Shown here: positions 1-7,191 of the stretch, piece by piece
Layout: every line of letters begins with the position of its first letter
Position numbering within the stretch: position 1 is the stretch's first letter
Assembly (NCBI RefSeq): GCF_009903625.1
Contig: NZ_CP047569.1
Coordinates: forward strand, 2,954,501-3,018,500
Origin: Microbulbifer sp. ALW1
Lineage (GTDB): Bacteria; Pseudomonadota; Gammaproteobacteria; Pseudomonadales; Cellvibrionaceae
DNA: 64,000 bases
Reading direction: 5' to 3'
Made by a program: the position numbers and the translations under genes
Notes under the pieces: generated by a model
The model's database searches: none
What the model was told of the DNA's origin: nothing
Seen by the model: only the letters and a program-made list of their open reading frames with translations

Positions 1-86
1 GAGGATACAAAAGATTGTCCAAAGATCGAAAGTATATCCTTCCGTTCTTCGATGGTTGCTGAGCTACATTGAACGTCCTTGATCAT
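1..86 (-). CDS. Partial CDS cut by left edge, unknown function
   Basis: An open frame starts with ATG at 84-86 on the minus strand and stays open through base 1, giving 28 residues that begin MIKDVQCSSATIEERKDILS. A GAGGAAA sequence six to eight bases before the ATG makes a good ribosome binding site, and the start lies seven bases after the stop of the SRPBCC gene, so it is probably the fourth gene of the same operon. Too little is visible to assign a family. It may be an acyltransferase-like or other small enzyme, but that is a guess. Confidence 0.55.
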   Translation of the reverse strand, partial: MIKDVQCSSATIEERKDILSIFGQSFVS

Positions 87-93
87 GTTTTCC

Positions 94-534
94 TCAGGGA
101 TTGCTGGGGGAAAGTTCTCTTTTCATAAGCGCATGGCGCTTTGCAAAGGTGCTTTTTGTTATCGGTGAGCAAATGAAGGGGTCTGCAAGGCCAAGAAACC
201 CCCCGGAAAATTCGAGTACATCGCGGTATCGGGTTTTTCCACCCAAATCCTCAAAATGATGTTCATGGCGGAAATACTTATAAGGCCCTTTTCGCATTTC
301 ATCGACGAAGTGGCTATTGGGTTCAAATTCAGTGATTTCTGCTTCATAAGTGAAAGGAAGCCCGAACATATAGAAAACAAAGCGTAATCGCTCGCCACAG
401 CTATGCCAGTATTCCGGCCCGGAAATCCAGTTTGTTCTATAGGGGAAATGCGACAGGAATCCGGCTCTGGATGCACAGAATTCAAAGACTTCCTCTACGG
501 GGCGATCGATAATACTTTCAAACTCGAGTTTCAT
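94..534 (-). CDS. SRPBCC (START/Bet v1-like) family protein
   Basis: A 146-residue protein whose N-terminus (first strand, then DRPVEEVFEF) is typical of SRPBCC ligand-binding proteins. Members hold a hydrophobic ligand in a deep cavity, and many act as cyclases, aromatases or lipid carriers. Aromatic residues are frequent in the middle (FYMF, YKYFRHEHHF), as expected for a cavity lining. No signal peptide or membrane segment is seen, so it should be cytoplasmic. It lies seven bases behind the fatty acid desaturase gene, in an operon with an RND-type exporter, so a fatty acyl or polyketide-like ligand is plausible but only inferred. The start ATG has a weak ribosome binding site, and translational coupling to the gene before it is likely. 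Confidence 0.75.
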   Translation of the reverse strand: MKLEFESIIDRPVEEVFEFCASRAGFLSHFPYRTNWISGPEYWHSCGERLRFVFYMFGLPFTYEAEITEFEPNSHFVDEMRKGPYKYFRHEHHFEDLGGKTRYRDVLEFSGGFLGLADPFICSPITKSTFAKRHALMKRELSPSNP

Positions 535-541
535 AGTTTGC

Positions 542-1531
542 TTACACCTGTAGGTTCTTTACCGGATCAATGTAGATTTTTACGGGGTCTGAAAGTCGTA
601 GCTTGGCAGAAAACCCCAGCATGGGGACGTCTTCATAAGTGCCGAGATCCCCGGATGCCTGAACGAGTGAATACACTTCGGGCAGGTTGTGCCATGGGAC
701 CGTAGGAAAGTAGTGGTGCTCTGTGTGAAAGTTGAAGTTGTATGCCAGCACCGTTGAGAGCAATTTTGAAAAAGAGGAGGTTCTGGAAACGCTGTCCTGC
801 TCATGCAATGGTATAGGCGTCGACCGAGTTTTCGATGTGAAAGGAAAAATGCCGGAGTGGTGGGTGAAGTTAATGGCTTCAAACCAGAAAAAGTAGAAGA
901 TGATGGCTGGAAGGATGTAGCTCAACCAGTTTGACATGCCCATTGTAAGTCCCAGTGTGACTTGGGGGACAAGGCACACTACTAGAGATAGCAGTCCGCT
1001 GTTTCGACTCTTTCGGGTGGTACTTTTTTTGAACGGGTGCAGCCAGAACACTGAGAAAATCAATTGAATTGAGGGGATGGGAACACAAAACCACCAAACC
1101 CAGCGAAATGCCTGCCGTTTTAGGAAGGATGCCTCTCGTAGCTTGAGAAGCCCTGCCTGGGTTGGATCCCGGTCGATCACGCCCACCCATTTGTGGTGTT
1201 GCAGGTGTAATTCTCGCCAGGGTGTAAAAGGCACCAGGCAGAAGGCGCTCAAAAAGTAGCCGGCCAGTGTGTTGCTCCGCTGGCTGCGAAACATGGCGCG
1301 ATGACCGCATTCGTGCAGCAGGGAAAAACAGCGGAACATGGAGATGCCAGCTACGGCTAACCAGAATAGATAGGAAACGCTGAGGATCTCCGATCTGCAC
1401 AGAAAGTAGATTGAGCCCGCGCAAATGGCCGGCTCCATTACAAGCAGTGCGGCTGAGAGGGAGCTGTTCTGTGTGAACAGTCCCCGGCGATGCAGTTCTT
1501 CCCGAAGCTTGGAGTAAGTGTTGATCTTCAA
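542..1531 (-). CDS. Membrane fatty acid desaturase
   Basis: A 329-residue integral membrane desaturase or hydroxylase of the di-iron type. The three histidine boxes are HECGH (residues 73-77), HLQHH (109-113) and HTEHH (269-273), and an extra NFTHH lies near 221-225. Hydrophobic segments around 30-65, 90-103, 145-165 and 180-220 fit the usual four-helix topology. Such enzymes use O2 and electrons from ferredoxin or cytochrome to introduce a double bond or hydroxyl into an acyl chain; the substrate cannot be read from sequence. Translation starts at TTG (1529-1531), which overlaps the stop of the exporter gene as TTGA, with GGAGAAG before it. This overlap implies tight translational coupling to the exporter. 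Confidence 0.88.
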   Translation of the reverse strand: MKINTYSKLREELHRRGLFTQNSSLSAALLVMEPAICAGSIYFLCRSEILSVSYLFWLAVAGISMFRCFSLLHECGHRAMFRSQRSNTLAGYFLSAFCLVPFTPWRELHLQHHKWVGVIDRDPTQAGLLKLREASFLKRQAFRWVWWFCVPIPSIQLIFSVFWLHPFKKSTTRKSRNSGLLSLVVCLVPQVTLGLTMGMSNWLSYILPAIIFYFFWFEAINFTHHSGIFPFTSKTRSTPIPLHEQDSVSRTSSFSKLLSTVLAYNFNFHTEHHYFPTVPWHNLPEVYSLVQASGDLGTYEDVPMLGFSAKLRLSDPVKIYIDPVKNLQV

Positions 1532-3885
1532 GATGCTTCTCCGGCGAGTGATTCGTTCTGGGAGGCTTGTGAAGGCTTTGGCTTCTTTTGCGGATCCAGC
1601 TTGAGGAGCAGGCAGGGCAGGAACACCAGGTCGATGACAAGCGCCGTCACAATAGTCAGAGCCAGTAGATTTCCCATTTGCGAGGTAGGCTCGAAAGGTG
1701 ATAGTCCCAGCACCAGAAAACCGGCAGCGAGAATAATGGATGTTGTCAGGATCGCAGTGCCGGCATCCCGATGTGCATACTCGATGGACGCTTCCGGTGA
1801 ATAATTGAGTGCATTACGTGCGTATCGGTACTTGCTGAGAAAATGAATGGTGTCGTCAACGATGATGCCAATTGCCATCGAAATGACCGCAGAGGTGGCA
1901 AGCCCGATGGTGGAAGCCGTAACCGCCCAGATACCCAGAGCCACAATGGCGGGAGTGACATTGGAAAAGATACTGATGAAACCGTAGATAAAGGAGCGGA
2001 ATGTAATACCAATGAGCAGGGAGATCAGGGTAAATGCAAGGGCGGTTCCCCACAGCATGCTTTTGATATTCGAGCGGGAAAGATTGGCAAACGCCACATC
2101 CAGGCCTACGGGGTTGGATACCTGCACACTGTCCGGACCGTTTTGGCGCGACCATGTCTGTGCACGGGCTGAAAATGTTAGCAGCTGCTCAGAGGTTGAT
2201 TTGTCCAGAATGGCGGTTACGCGCGAGGCGCGCTTGTCAAAGGCCACCTGGTTGGTGAGATCCAGCCCGTAAGGTAGCGACATTTCATAGAGCAACAGGT
2301 ACTGCGCACTGAGATTGTCAGAATCAGGGAGTTTCAATTGGGTAATATCGTCGCCATGCATGTTCTTGTTGAGACGTGCAATGGTGTCCGGTATTGCGGA
2401 TACGTAACGTACCTCGGCTTGTGTTCTAAGCCATTCGGAAAACTGGCTGACAAACTGGAGATACTCAACCGACGTGATCGTTGCCGAACTGGTGCCTGAG
2501 ACTTCGATATCGAAGTCCACCCGGTGTAGCCCGGTTAAATCGCGGTTGATAGCATCCGAATCCTGCCTGAGTTGGAACGAATGGTCGAAGTAATTATTCC
2601 AGTTATCTTCGAACTGATTGTACGTGGCCAGATAGCAGAATACACCGAGCGCTGCACAACCGAGAAAGAAGTATGGATTACTACGGCGGACAATATGGGC
2701 TGAGAGCCGCGGCATAAACTGCGTTAAGGTCGGCGCGCGGGGTTGGCGCGATATAGGCAGGGATAGTAACAGCGCTGGGACGATTACGACTGAAATCACA
2801 TAGGCGAACAGGCAGCCTAGGGCGATCATATTTCCCAAGTCCCGATAGGGTGGGGACTCGTTAAAATTCAGGCATAGAAAGCCGATAATGGTTGTGATTG
2901 AGGTCAGTGTGATTGCGTTGAAATTTCGCGATAGCGCGCTGGCAAGTGATTCTTCGACCGATTCACCACTCGAGAGTTTTGCGTAGTAGGTGGTCAGCAG
3001 GTGAATACAGTCAGCGACTGCGATAACGAGAATGGCATTGGGGACAAAGCCAGCAACAGGTGCCAGAATTGGATCTGTCCATCCGATGATCCCGAATACA
3101 AAGCCATTGCTGAGTGTTGCGGTCCCCAATGTCAGGGCGATACCGATAAAGCTACGCATCAGGAATGCCATCAGTAGGATAATCACCAGATACCCGAAGG
3201 GAACCAGGTATAGCGTGTCCTGTAGTGCGGCTTCCCCCATGACCTGATTCATCAACACAGAGCCCGCGAGAAAGTATTCGTAATCCGGGTGTTTAGCCTG
3301 GGTGCGCTCAATCAGGTTCCGCACGAAGGTGACGGCTTCCGGTGTTTGTTGCATTCTTCGATCGAGCTGGTCGCTGAGCTGAAGGGTAATTTGAATACCC
3401 AGTGCACGCCCATCTTCCCCGGCTAGAAAATTCTTTATGAGTGGCTCCGTCTGAGCAATCTCGCGAACTTTCTCATTAATCGTGCTTTGCGAGGCGCTAT
3501 TGTTTTGGGGCTTGTACAGGTTTCTGACAAAAATGTCATCGTCTTGCGCATGGCTGTACTGGAAGTTTGTTAGGGAGTCCACCCTCCTGGCATAGGGGGT
3601 TTGCCATAGTGCTCTGGTGAGTTCTGCAACGAGAGTCAGTGTTTTTTCTGAATAGGCGCTGTCACTGGTCGGACTGATTCCAACAAAGAGTGTTTCGTTC
3701 TTGGTGTATTTTCTTTCGACCAGATCGATTTGCTGTACGTCAGGATGGTCCGCAGAAAGGTAGACACGGAAATCCGTACTGAATTTCAGGTTTAGGGCAC
3801 CTGAAATTGCCACGATGAAAAGGCAGGACGCGATAAGCAGTACTTTGCCACGATTGGCGCTAAGCCAGAAAACATAGCCTTTCAT
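1528..3885 (-). CDS. RND superfamily (MMPL/SSD-type) exporter
   Basis: About 785 residues with the duplicated RND plan: one N-terminal helix, a large periplasmic loop (roughly residues 40-215), five helices, then the same pattern again. Acidic residues occur in the fourth helix of each half (VIAVADCIHLL near 290 and GIIVDDTIHFL near 680), where proton-relaying aspartates lie in this superfamily. This single-gene type (COG1033-like) has no membrane fusion partner nearby and usually moves lipids or other hydrophobic compounds. I chose ATG 3883-3885 because AGGA stands eight bases before it; a TTG 39 bases upstream lacks a site. It leads the operon with the desaturase and SRPBCC genes, so export of a modified lipid is a reasonable inference. 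Confidence 0.83.
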   Translation of the reverse strand: MKGYVFWLSANRGKVLLIASCLFIVAISGALNLKFSTDFRVYLSADHPDVQQIDLVERKYTKNETLFVGISPTSDSAYSEKTLTLVAELTRALWQTPYARRVDSLTNFQYSHAQDDDIFVRNLYKPQNNSASQSTINEKVREIAQTEPLIKNFLAGEDGRALGIQITLQLSDQLDRRMQQTPEAVTFVRNLIERTQAKHPDYEYFLAGSVLMNQVMGEAALQDTLYLVPFGYLVIILLMAFLMRSFIGIALTLGTATLSNGFVFGIIGWTDPILAPVAGFVPNAILVIAVADCIHLLTTYYAKLSSGESVEESLASALSRNFNAITLTSITTIIGFLCLNFNESPPYRDLGNMIALGCLFAYVISVVIVPALLLSLPISRQPRAPTLTQFMPRLSAHIVRRSNPYFFLGCAALGVFCYLATYNQFEDNWNNYFDHSFQLRQDSDAINRDLTGLHRVDFDIEVSGTSSATITSVEYLQFVSQFSEWLRTQAEVRYVSAIPDTIARLNKNMHGDDITQLKLPDSDNLSAQYLLLYEMSLPYGLDLTNQVAFDKRASRVTAILDKSTSEQLLTFSARAQTWSRQNGPDSVQVSNPVGLDVAFANLSRSNIKSMLWGTALAFTLISLLIGITFRSFIYGFISIFSNVTPAIVALGIWAVTASTIGLATSAVISMAIGIIVDDTIHFLSKYRYARNALNYSPEASIEYAHRDAGTAILTTSIILAAGFLVLGLSPFEPTSQMGNLLALTIVTALVIDLVFLPCLLLKLDPQKKPKPSQASQNESLAGEAS

Positions 3886-3938
3886 GAACCCTGTCCTTTT
3901 GGTTCTTGGGACTTTTGTACCCAATTTATGTTGCGCGA

Positions 3939-3966
3939 TGTATAAAAATGTTAAGAATTCTGTAAA
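3939..3966 (-). promoter_or_regulatory. Predicted sigma-70 promoter of exporter operon
   Basis: On the minus strand TTTACA (3961-3966) and TATACA (3939-3944) are separated by 16 bases in an AT-rich stretch. Transcription would begin near 3932, about 47 bases before the exporter start codon. This was read by eye. Confidence 0.5.
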
Positions 3967-4224
3967 GAAATACTCTTTATTTTTTGTGGTGCCTATAAAT
4001 TCGCGCGAATACTATGAGTGCAAAAATGCATTGTCAATCGCAAAGCTTTTATCGTTTTCGGAAAAATTTATTTCATTGTTGTTTTGCGGGCGATTCGTAA
4101 TTTTTATCGAATTAATTAGTACTTTAGTGCTCTTCTTTTTCGTTAGTTGATGCTGCAGTACCAGTTATTTTTAAAGTAACTTAAATGTAATTCTGATGTA
4201 ATTCAGGCAGGATTTTTTGGCACG

Positions 4225-4249
4225 AGAGTACTGCTCTCAGCAGTACTCT
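4225..4249. repeat. Perfect 11-bp inverted repeat
   Basis: AGAGTACTGCT (4225-4235) and AGCAGTACTCT (4239-4249) are exact reverse complements around a three-base loop. Neither strand has a T run after the stem, so it is not a standard intrinsic terminator. It lies about 70 bases after tusE and about 280 bases before the predicted exporter promoter. It could be a protein-binding site or a 3' stabilising stem of the tus transcript. Confidence 0.7.
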
Positions 4250-4257
4250 GTGTATGA

Positions 4258-4307
4258 GATTGGATTAGGTTGGGTTGAATTGAGTTGGAGTGGATTGGAG
4301 CTGGATC
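4258..4307. repeat. Degenerate 5-bp tandem repeat (RRTTG)n
   Basis: Consecutive pentamers read gattg, gatta, ggttg, ggttg, aattg, agttg, gagtg, gattg, gagct. This is a microsatellite-like run of about nine units directly after the tusE stop codon. The units have diverged, so it is probably no longer slipping. Confidence 0.6.
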
Positions 4308-4318
4308 GAAAATGGCAG

Positions 4319-4654
4319 TTATAGACAATTGGTAGGTTTGGGCAGTCCGGCCAGTTTACTGCCAATTTTTGCGGGGCTCGGGGGGAACAATTGCATCAAA
4401 AAAATACTGTTGCCTTTCTCGGCTCCCAGGTGTTGCCCGACATATTTCACCAGCGGTCGCATGGCCGGTGATAGTTCAAATTCTTTGTAAAATGCCTGTA
4501 ACAGGTGGATGACATCCCAGTGATCGTCTGTTAGCTCGATATTCTCCTGTGCCGCGAGGGCTTTCGCAACTTCCGGGCTCCAGTCAGCCAGATTGCGGAG
4601 GAAGCCCTCTTTATCCACGGGGATTTCTCGGCCTTCAATTATAAAACTATTCAT
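4319..4654 (-). CDS. tusE: Sulfurtransferase TusE (DsrC family)
   Basis: A 111-residue DsrC-family protein that ends GLPKPTNCL, with the reactive cysteine as the penultimate residue, as in Escherichia coli TusE. TusE accepts persulfide sulfur from TusBCD and passes it to MnmA for 2-thiolation of the wobble uridine in Lys, Glu and Gln tRNAs. I start at ATG 4652-4654 (MNSFIIEGREI), which gives the family length and leaves seven bases after tusB; the frame is open further upstream inside tusB. Only one family cysteine is seen (no second conserved Cys ten residues earlier), which favours TusE over dissimilatory DsrC. It is the last gene of tusDCBE. Confidence 0.93.
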   Translation of the reverse strand: MNSFIIEGREIPVDKEGFLRNLADWSPEVAKALAAQENIELTDDHWDVIHLLQAFYKEFELSPAMRPLVKYVGQHLGAEKGNSIFLMQLFPPSPAKIGSKLAGLPKPTNCL

Positions 4655-4661
4655 TTTGGAC

Positions 4662-4943
4662 TTACCGGAACCAACTGACGATGGGGTTATTTTGGGTGCA
4701 GAGGTTAACCCATTGGGCTTCATCAATCGTTTGGATTGCGGGATCGACGGATACCCCGCGGGCGATCGCATCGGACTTCAGGCAGTACACGGCGCCGCTC
4801 ATTCGCTGTACCAGTGCCGGGTCATGGGCTGCGTAGACCGCGTCTTCAATAAGTAACAGCGCATCGCCATTTATGCAGGCGGAAAGGCAGTCCTGGAGTG
4901 CACTTCCGGCAAAAGGTGACTGGTTAACGATATGTAATGTCAT
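4662..4943 (-). CDS. tusB: Sulfur relay protein TusB (DsrH family)
   Basis: A 93-residue DsrH-like protein beginning MTLHIVNQSPF and ending in the usual W-F/R tail. TusB joins TusC and TusD in a cytoplasmic heterohexamer that carries sulfur from TusA to TusE during tRNA 2-thiouridine synthesis. It is one base behind tusC and seven bases before tusE, so all four genes are surely one transcript. Length and position match the family. Confidence 0.9.
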   Translation of the reverse strand: MTLHIVNQSPFAGSALQDCLSACINGDALLLIEDAVYAAHDPALVQRMSGAVYCLKSDAIARGVSVDPAIQTIDEAQWVNLCTQNNPIVSWFR

Positions 4944-4944
4944 T

Positions 4945-5310
4945 TCAAAAGCTCAATACCTGATCGAAGCGGGCAATAAAAGCCCCCGGATTTTCCAGTA
5001 GTTCGATTTCGGCGCCAGGGATTTCGATGTTTTCGAGATTGATCCCTCGATCTTCCAGGCTTCGGCGGCAAATGTGCAATGTTTCGACACCAAACATGGG
5101 CAAGGCTTGCAGGTTCCTGCGCAAGTTCTTCTCGCCAATGGCATCCGGGCTTTGCTCCAGTAATTGGAAGACGCCGTCATTGATAAACAGCACTTCCGGG
5201 ACCTGGTCCATTGCGGCACACGCTAGGATGGCTTCGAGTCCTTCGCGGGCGATGGTGTGACCGTAGGGCGCATGGCGGCAGACGGCGAGAATCGATTTTA
5301 CCTGGGGCAA
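4945..5310 (-). CDS. tusC: Sulfur relay protein TusC (DsrF family)
   Basis: A 121-residue DsrF-like subunit of the TusBCD complex, with the family features HAPYGHTIAREGLEA near the N-terminus and NDGVFQLL near residue 50. I start at TTG (5308-5310), giving MPQVKSILAV: GGAGG stands eight bases before it, inside the last codons of tusD, and the resulting length matches E. coli TusC (119). The frame is open a further 44 codons upstream into tusD, and that longer version should be discarded. The start is only four bases after the tusD stop, so the two are probably translationally coupled. Confidence 0.9.
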   Translation of the reverse strand: MPQVKSILAVCRHAPYGHTIAREGLEAILACAAMDQVPEVLFINDGVFQLLEQSPDAIGEKNLRRNLQALPMFGVETLHICRRSLEDRGINLENIEIPGAEIELLENPGAFIARFDQVLSF

Positions 5311-5314
5311 GACT

Positions 5315-5707
5315 TCAACCTCCGAAAGTGATAACGCGGTCGCTGAGTGCAGTGGCTTCCGCCAGCTGTCCCAGGCCGGCCAGCTCAAAACCCGGCGCCA
5401 GGTTGGCAGCGGGCTTTTCCAGGCGCGAGGCTTCCGTCTCACTCAGCACCCCGCGGCGCTGGGCGGCAGCGATACATACGCTGAGCTCGAGCGCGTGTTC
5501 ACCCTGCAGTTGCTGCCAATGCTGCAACAAATCCGTTTCATCCTGGGGGGGTGCTGCTAGTGCGCTACCATTTTGAATGCCGTCACTGTAAAAGAATACG
5601 CGATAGATACCGTGGCCGGAATCTAGTACGGCTCGCGCGAAGCGCAGTGCGGTGCTGGCACCTTCTGAGGCGTGGGGTGCGCCGTAGACGACGAGAGTGA
5701 ATTGCAT
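5315..5707 (-). CDS. tusD: Sulfurtransferase TusD (DsrE family)
   Basis: A 130-residue DsrE-like subunit that starts MQFTLVVYGAPHASEGASTA. Cys78 in LSVCIAAAQRRGV matches the persulfide-carrying Cys78 of E. coli TusD. It takes sulfur from TusA and delivers it to TusE within the TusBCD complex. It is first in tusDCBE, just downstream of the terminator that follows yccA on the same strand, so the operon needs its own promoter in the roughly 15 bases after that terminator or relies on readthrough; I see no convincing promoter. Confidence 0.93.
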   Translation of the reverse strand: MQFTLVVYGAPHASEGASTALRFARAVLDSGHGIYRVFFYSDGIQNGSALAAPPQDETDLLQHWQQLQGEHALELSVCIAAAQRRGVLSETEASRLEKPAANLAPGFELAGLGQLAEATALSDRVITFGG

Positions 5708-5724
5708 GTGAGGGCGTTACCGAT

Positions 5725-5750
5725 AAAAAAATGCCCCGCGGAGCGGGGCA
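5725..5750 (-). terminator. Intrinsic terminator of yccA
   Basis: On the minus strand an 8-bp stem (TGCCCCGC / GCGGGGCA, three-base loop) is followed by seven T residues. It lies between yccA and tusD. Confidence 0.9.
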
Positions 5751-5776
5751 CTGTGTGAACTGTCTCAGTCCGCTGA

Positions 5777-6460
5777 TCAGTCGTCGCCGGAAGCGAAACC
5801 GAAGATGTGCAGCAGGCTGGTGAACAGGTTCAGGATGTTCAGGTACAGCGAGGTGGTGGCCATGATGTAGTTGGTCTCACCACCGTTCACGATACGGCTG
5901 GTATCGTACAGGATGAAGCCGGAGAACAGCAGGGCAATTACACCACTCAGGGCGACGCTTGCCAGCGGCATGTAGAAGCCGAAGAAGCTTGCGATCATCA
6001 TACCGAGGGCGCAGACCAGTACCGCGATCAGGCCGACAAACAGGAAACCGCCCATGAAGCTGAAGTCTTTACGGGTGGTCAGCACGTAGGCAGACAGGGC
6101 AAAGAAGATCAGTGCGGTGGTACCCAGCGCCTGCATTACAATTTGACCACCGCCGGCGAGGCCAACGTAGTGGTTCAGCATCGGGCCGAGAGAAGCGCCC
6201 AGCAGACCGGTGAAGGCAAACACCACACCCACGCCAGAGGCGGAGTTGGCGGTACGGGGCAGTACGAACCAGACCAGTACGATCGCGGCGATGGAGCAGA
6301 TGAGGCTCATGCCGCGGCCCATGCCGATGGCCATGGAAATGCCGGCAGTGACTGCACTGAATAGAACAGTCATTGCCAGTAGTGCGTAGGTGTTACGCAA
6401 TACCTTGGCGGATTCCGAGCGATCCAGTGCTCCGGACTGTGTATAGACTTCTTGGCGCAT
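5777..6460 (-). CDS. yccA: Bax inhibitor-1/YccA family membrane protein
   Basis: A 227-residue protein with seven hydrophobic helices, the BI-1 (UPF0005) fold. The final helix carries ASGDD at the C-terminus, matching the conserved acidic end of the family. E. coli YccA is an inner membrane substrate and modulator of the FtsH protease and protects jammed SecY; other members are pH-sensitive calcium leak channels. The start ATG has a strong CAGGAGA site. Adjacency of yccA and tusE-type genes is common in gammaproteobacteria. It has its own promoter (6498-6526) and terminator (5725-5750). Whether it is closer to YccA or to its paralogue YbhL cannot be decided by eye. Confidence 0.88.
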   Translation of the reverse strand: MRQEVYTQSGALDRSESAKVLRNTYALLAMTVLFSAVTAGISMAIGMGRGMSLICSIAAIVLVWFVLPRTANSASGVGVVFAFTGLLGASLGPMLNHYVGLAGGGQIVMQALGTTALIFFALSAYVLTTRKDFSFMGGFLFVGLIAVLVCALGMMIASFFGFYMPLASVALSGVIALLFSGFILYDTSRIVNGGETNYIMATTSLYLNILNLFTSLLHIFGFASGDD

Positions 6461-6497
6461 CTAGCGTCTCCTGCAAGTGAATATGAAATCTTCCGGG

Positions 6498-6526
6498 ATC
6501 ATATAACCAGCGCTTTAGACCTTCAA
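6498..6526 (-). promoter_or_regulatory. Predicted sigma-70 promoter of yccA
   Basis: On the minus strand TTGAAG (6521-6526) and TATGAT (6498-6503) are spaced by 17 bases. Transcription would start near 6491, about 30 bases before the yccA ATG. Confidence 0.6.
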
Positions 6527-6593
6527 GTAGGCGCTGTGTTCGACGATCTGTAATAATTTGGGGCAAATTAGCGTGCACCACCGAGGATCAGAA

Positions 6594-7172
6594 ATGATAT
6601 TGCTCAAAACCCTGTTCACACGGCGTTTTCTCGCCTTTCAGCCCGGTAAGGTGACTTCTCTGGGTGTCGCGCTGTTCGCGCTTTTCTGGGCGGCGACCGG
6701 CTATTCCAGTACCGAAGCGCCCAGCCAGGTTCCCTTTGGAGACAAGATGGGGGCGGAGGTGCTGAATTACAATCGCCTGCGCCCACAATTAGCCACTGGT
6801 GGCAGTATAGATCTGGCACAGGTGGAGAGCCTGAAGAACAAGGGATTCAAGACCATTGTGGACCTGCGGACTCCGGAAGAGGGGACAGCCGAAGAGCAGA
6901 CTGCGGTGGAAGCCGCCGGAATGGTCTATGTGAACCTGCCGGTCTCGAAAGGCGCGCCGTCAGATCAGTTGATTGCCCAGTTGGGCAAGATCCTGGAAAA
7001 CGCCGATGCAGCGCCAGTATTGCTGCACTGCGCGTCTGGGAACCGCGTTGGCGCTGTCTGGGCCATTTATCGGGCCAGGCAGGGTATCCCGCTGGAGATT
7101 GCTATCGAAGAGGGGCGAACCGCGGGTATGCGGGCGTCCCGTGAAGAGCAGGTGCGGGCGCTGCTGCAGTAG
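6594..7172 (+). CDS. Exported cysteine phosphatase-like protein (DUF442/BLH type)
   Basis: A 192-residue protein with the tyrosine phosphatase signature HCASGNR at 145-151 (catalytic Cys146, Arg151) and a DLRTPEE motif near 90-96, as in the beta-lactamase-hydrolase-like phosphatase family. An N-terminal basic stretch followed by a hydrophobic segment (about residues 23-38, SLGVALFALFWAA) looks like a signal peptide or anchor, so the domain probably acts in the periplasm. I start at ATG 6594 with GAGG eight bases before it; a TTG at 6558 lacks a site. It stands alone between divergent yccA and the convergent fusion gene. The substrate is unknown. Confidence 0.8.
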   Translation: MILLKTLFTRRFLAFQPGKVTSLGVALFALFWAATGYSSTEAPSQVPFGDKMGAEVLNYNRLRPQLATGGSIDLAQVESLKNKGFKTIVDLRTPEEGTAEEQTAVEAAGMVYVNLPVSKGAPSDQLIAQLGKILENADAAPVLLHCASGNRVGAVWAIYRARQGIPLEIAIEEGRTAGMRASREEQVRALLQ

Positions 7173-7191
7173 GCGGAATTTGTCGACACAG

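Larger units (their letters stand above)
3886..4318. other. AT-rich intergenic region between exporter operon and tusE
   Basis: This gap is markedly richer in A and T than its neighbours, mainly from 3930 to 4200. It holds the predicted exporter promoter, a perfect inverted repeat (4225-4249) and a degenerate G/T-rich tandem repeat (4258-4307). An 88-codon plus-strand frame inside it (3884-4150) has no ribosome binding site and no recognisable sequence, so I do not call it a gene. Both flanking genes are on the minus strand, so this region is the tus operon 3' end and the exporter operon 5' region. Confidence 0.7.

Noticed and set aside
3884..4150. 88-codon frame in the AT-rich region before the exporter
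   Set aside because: Runs through the predicted exporter promoter and lacks a start signal; composition reflects AT-richness.
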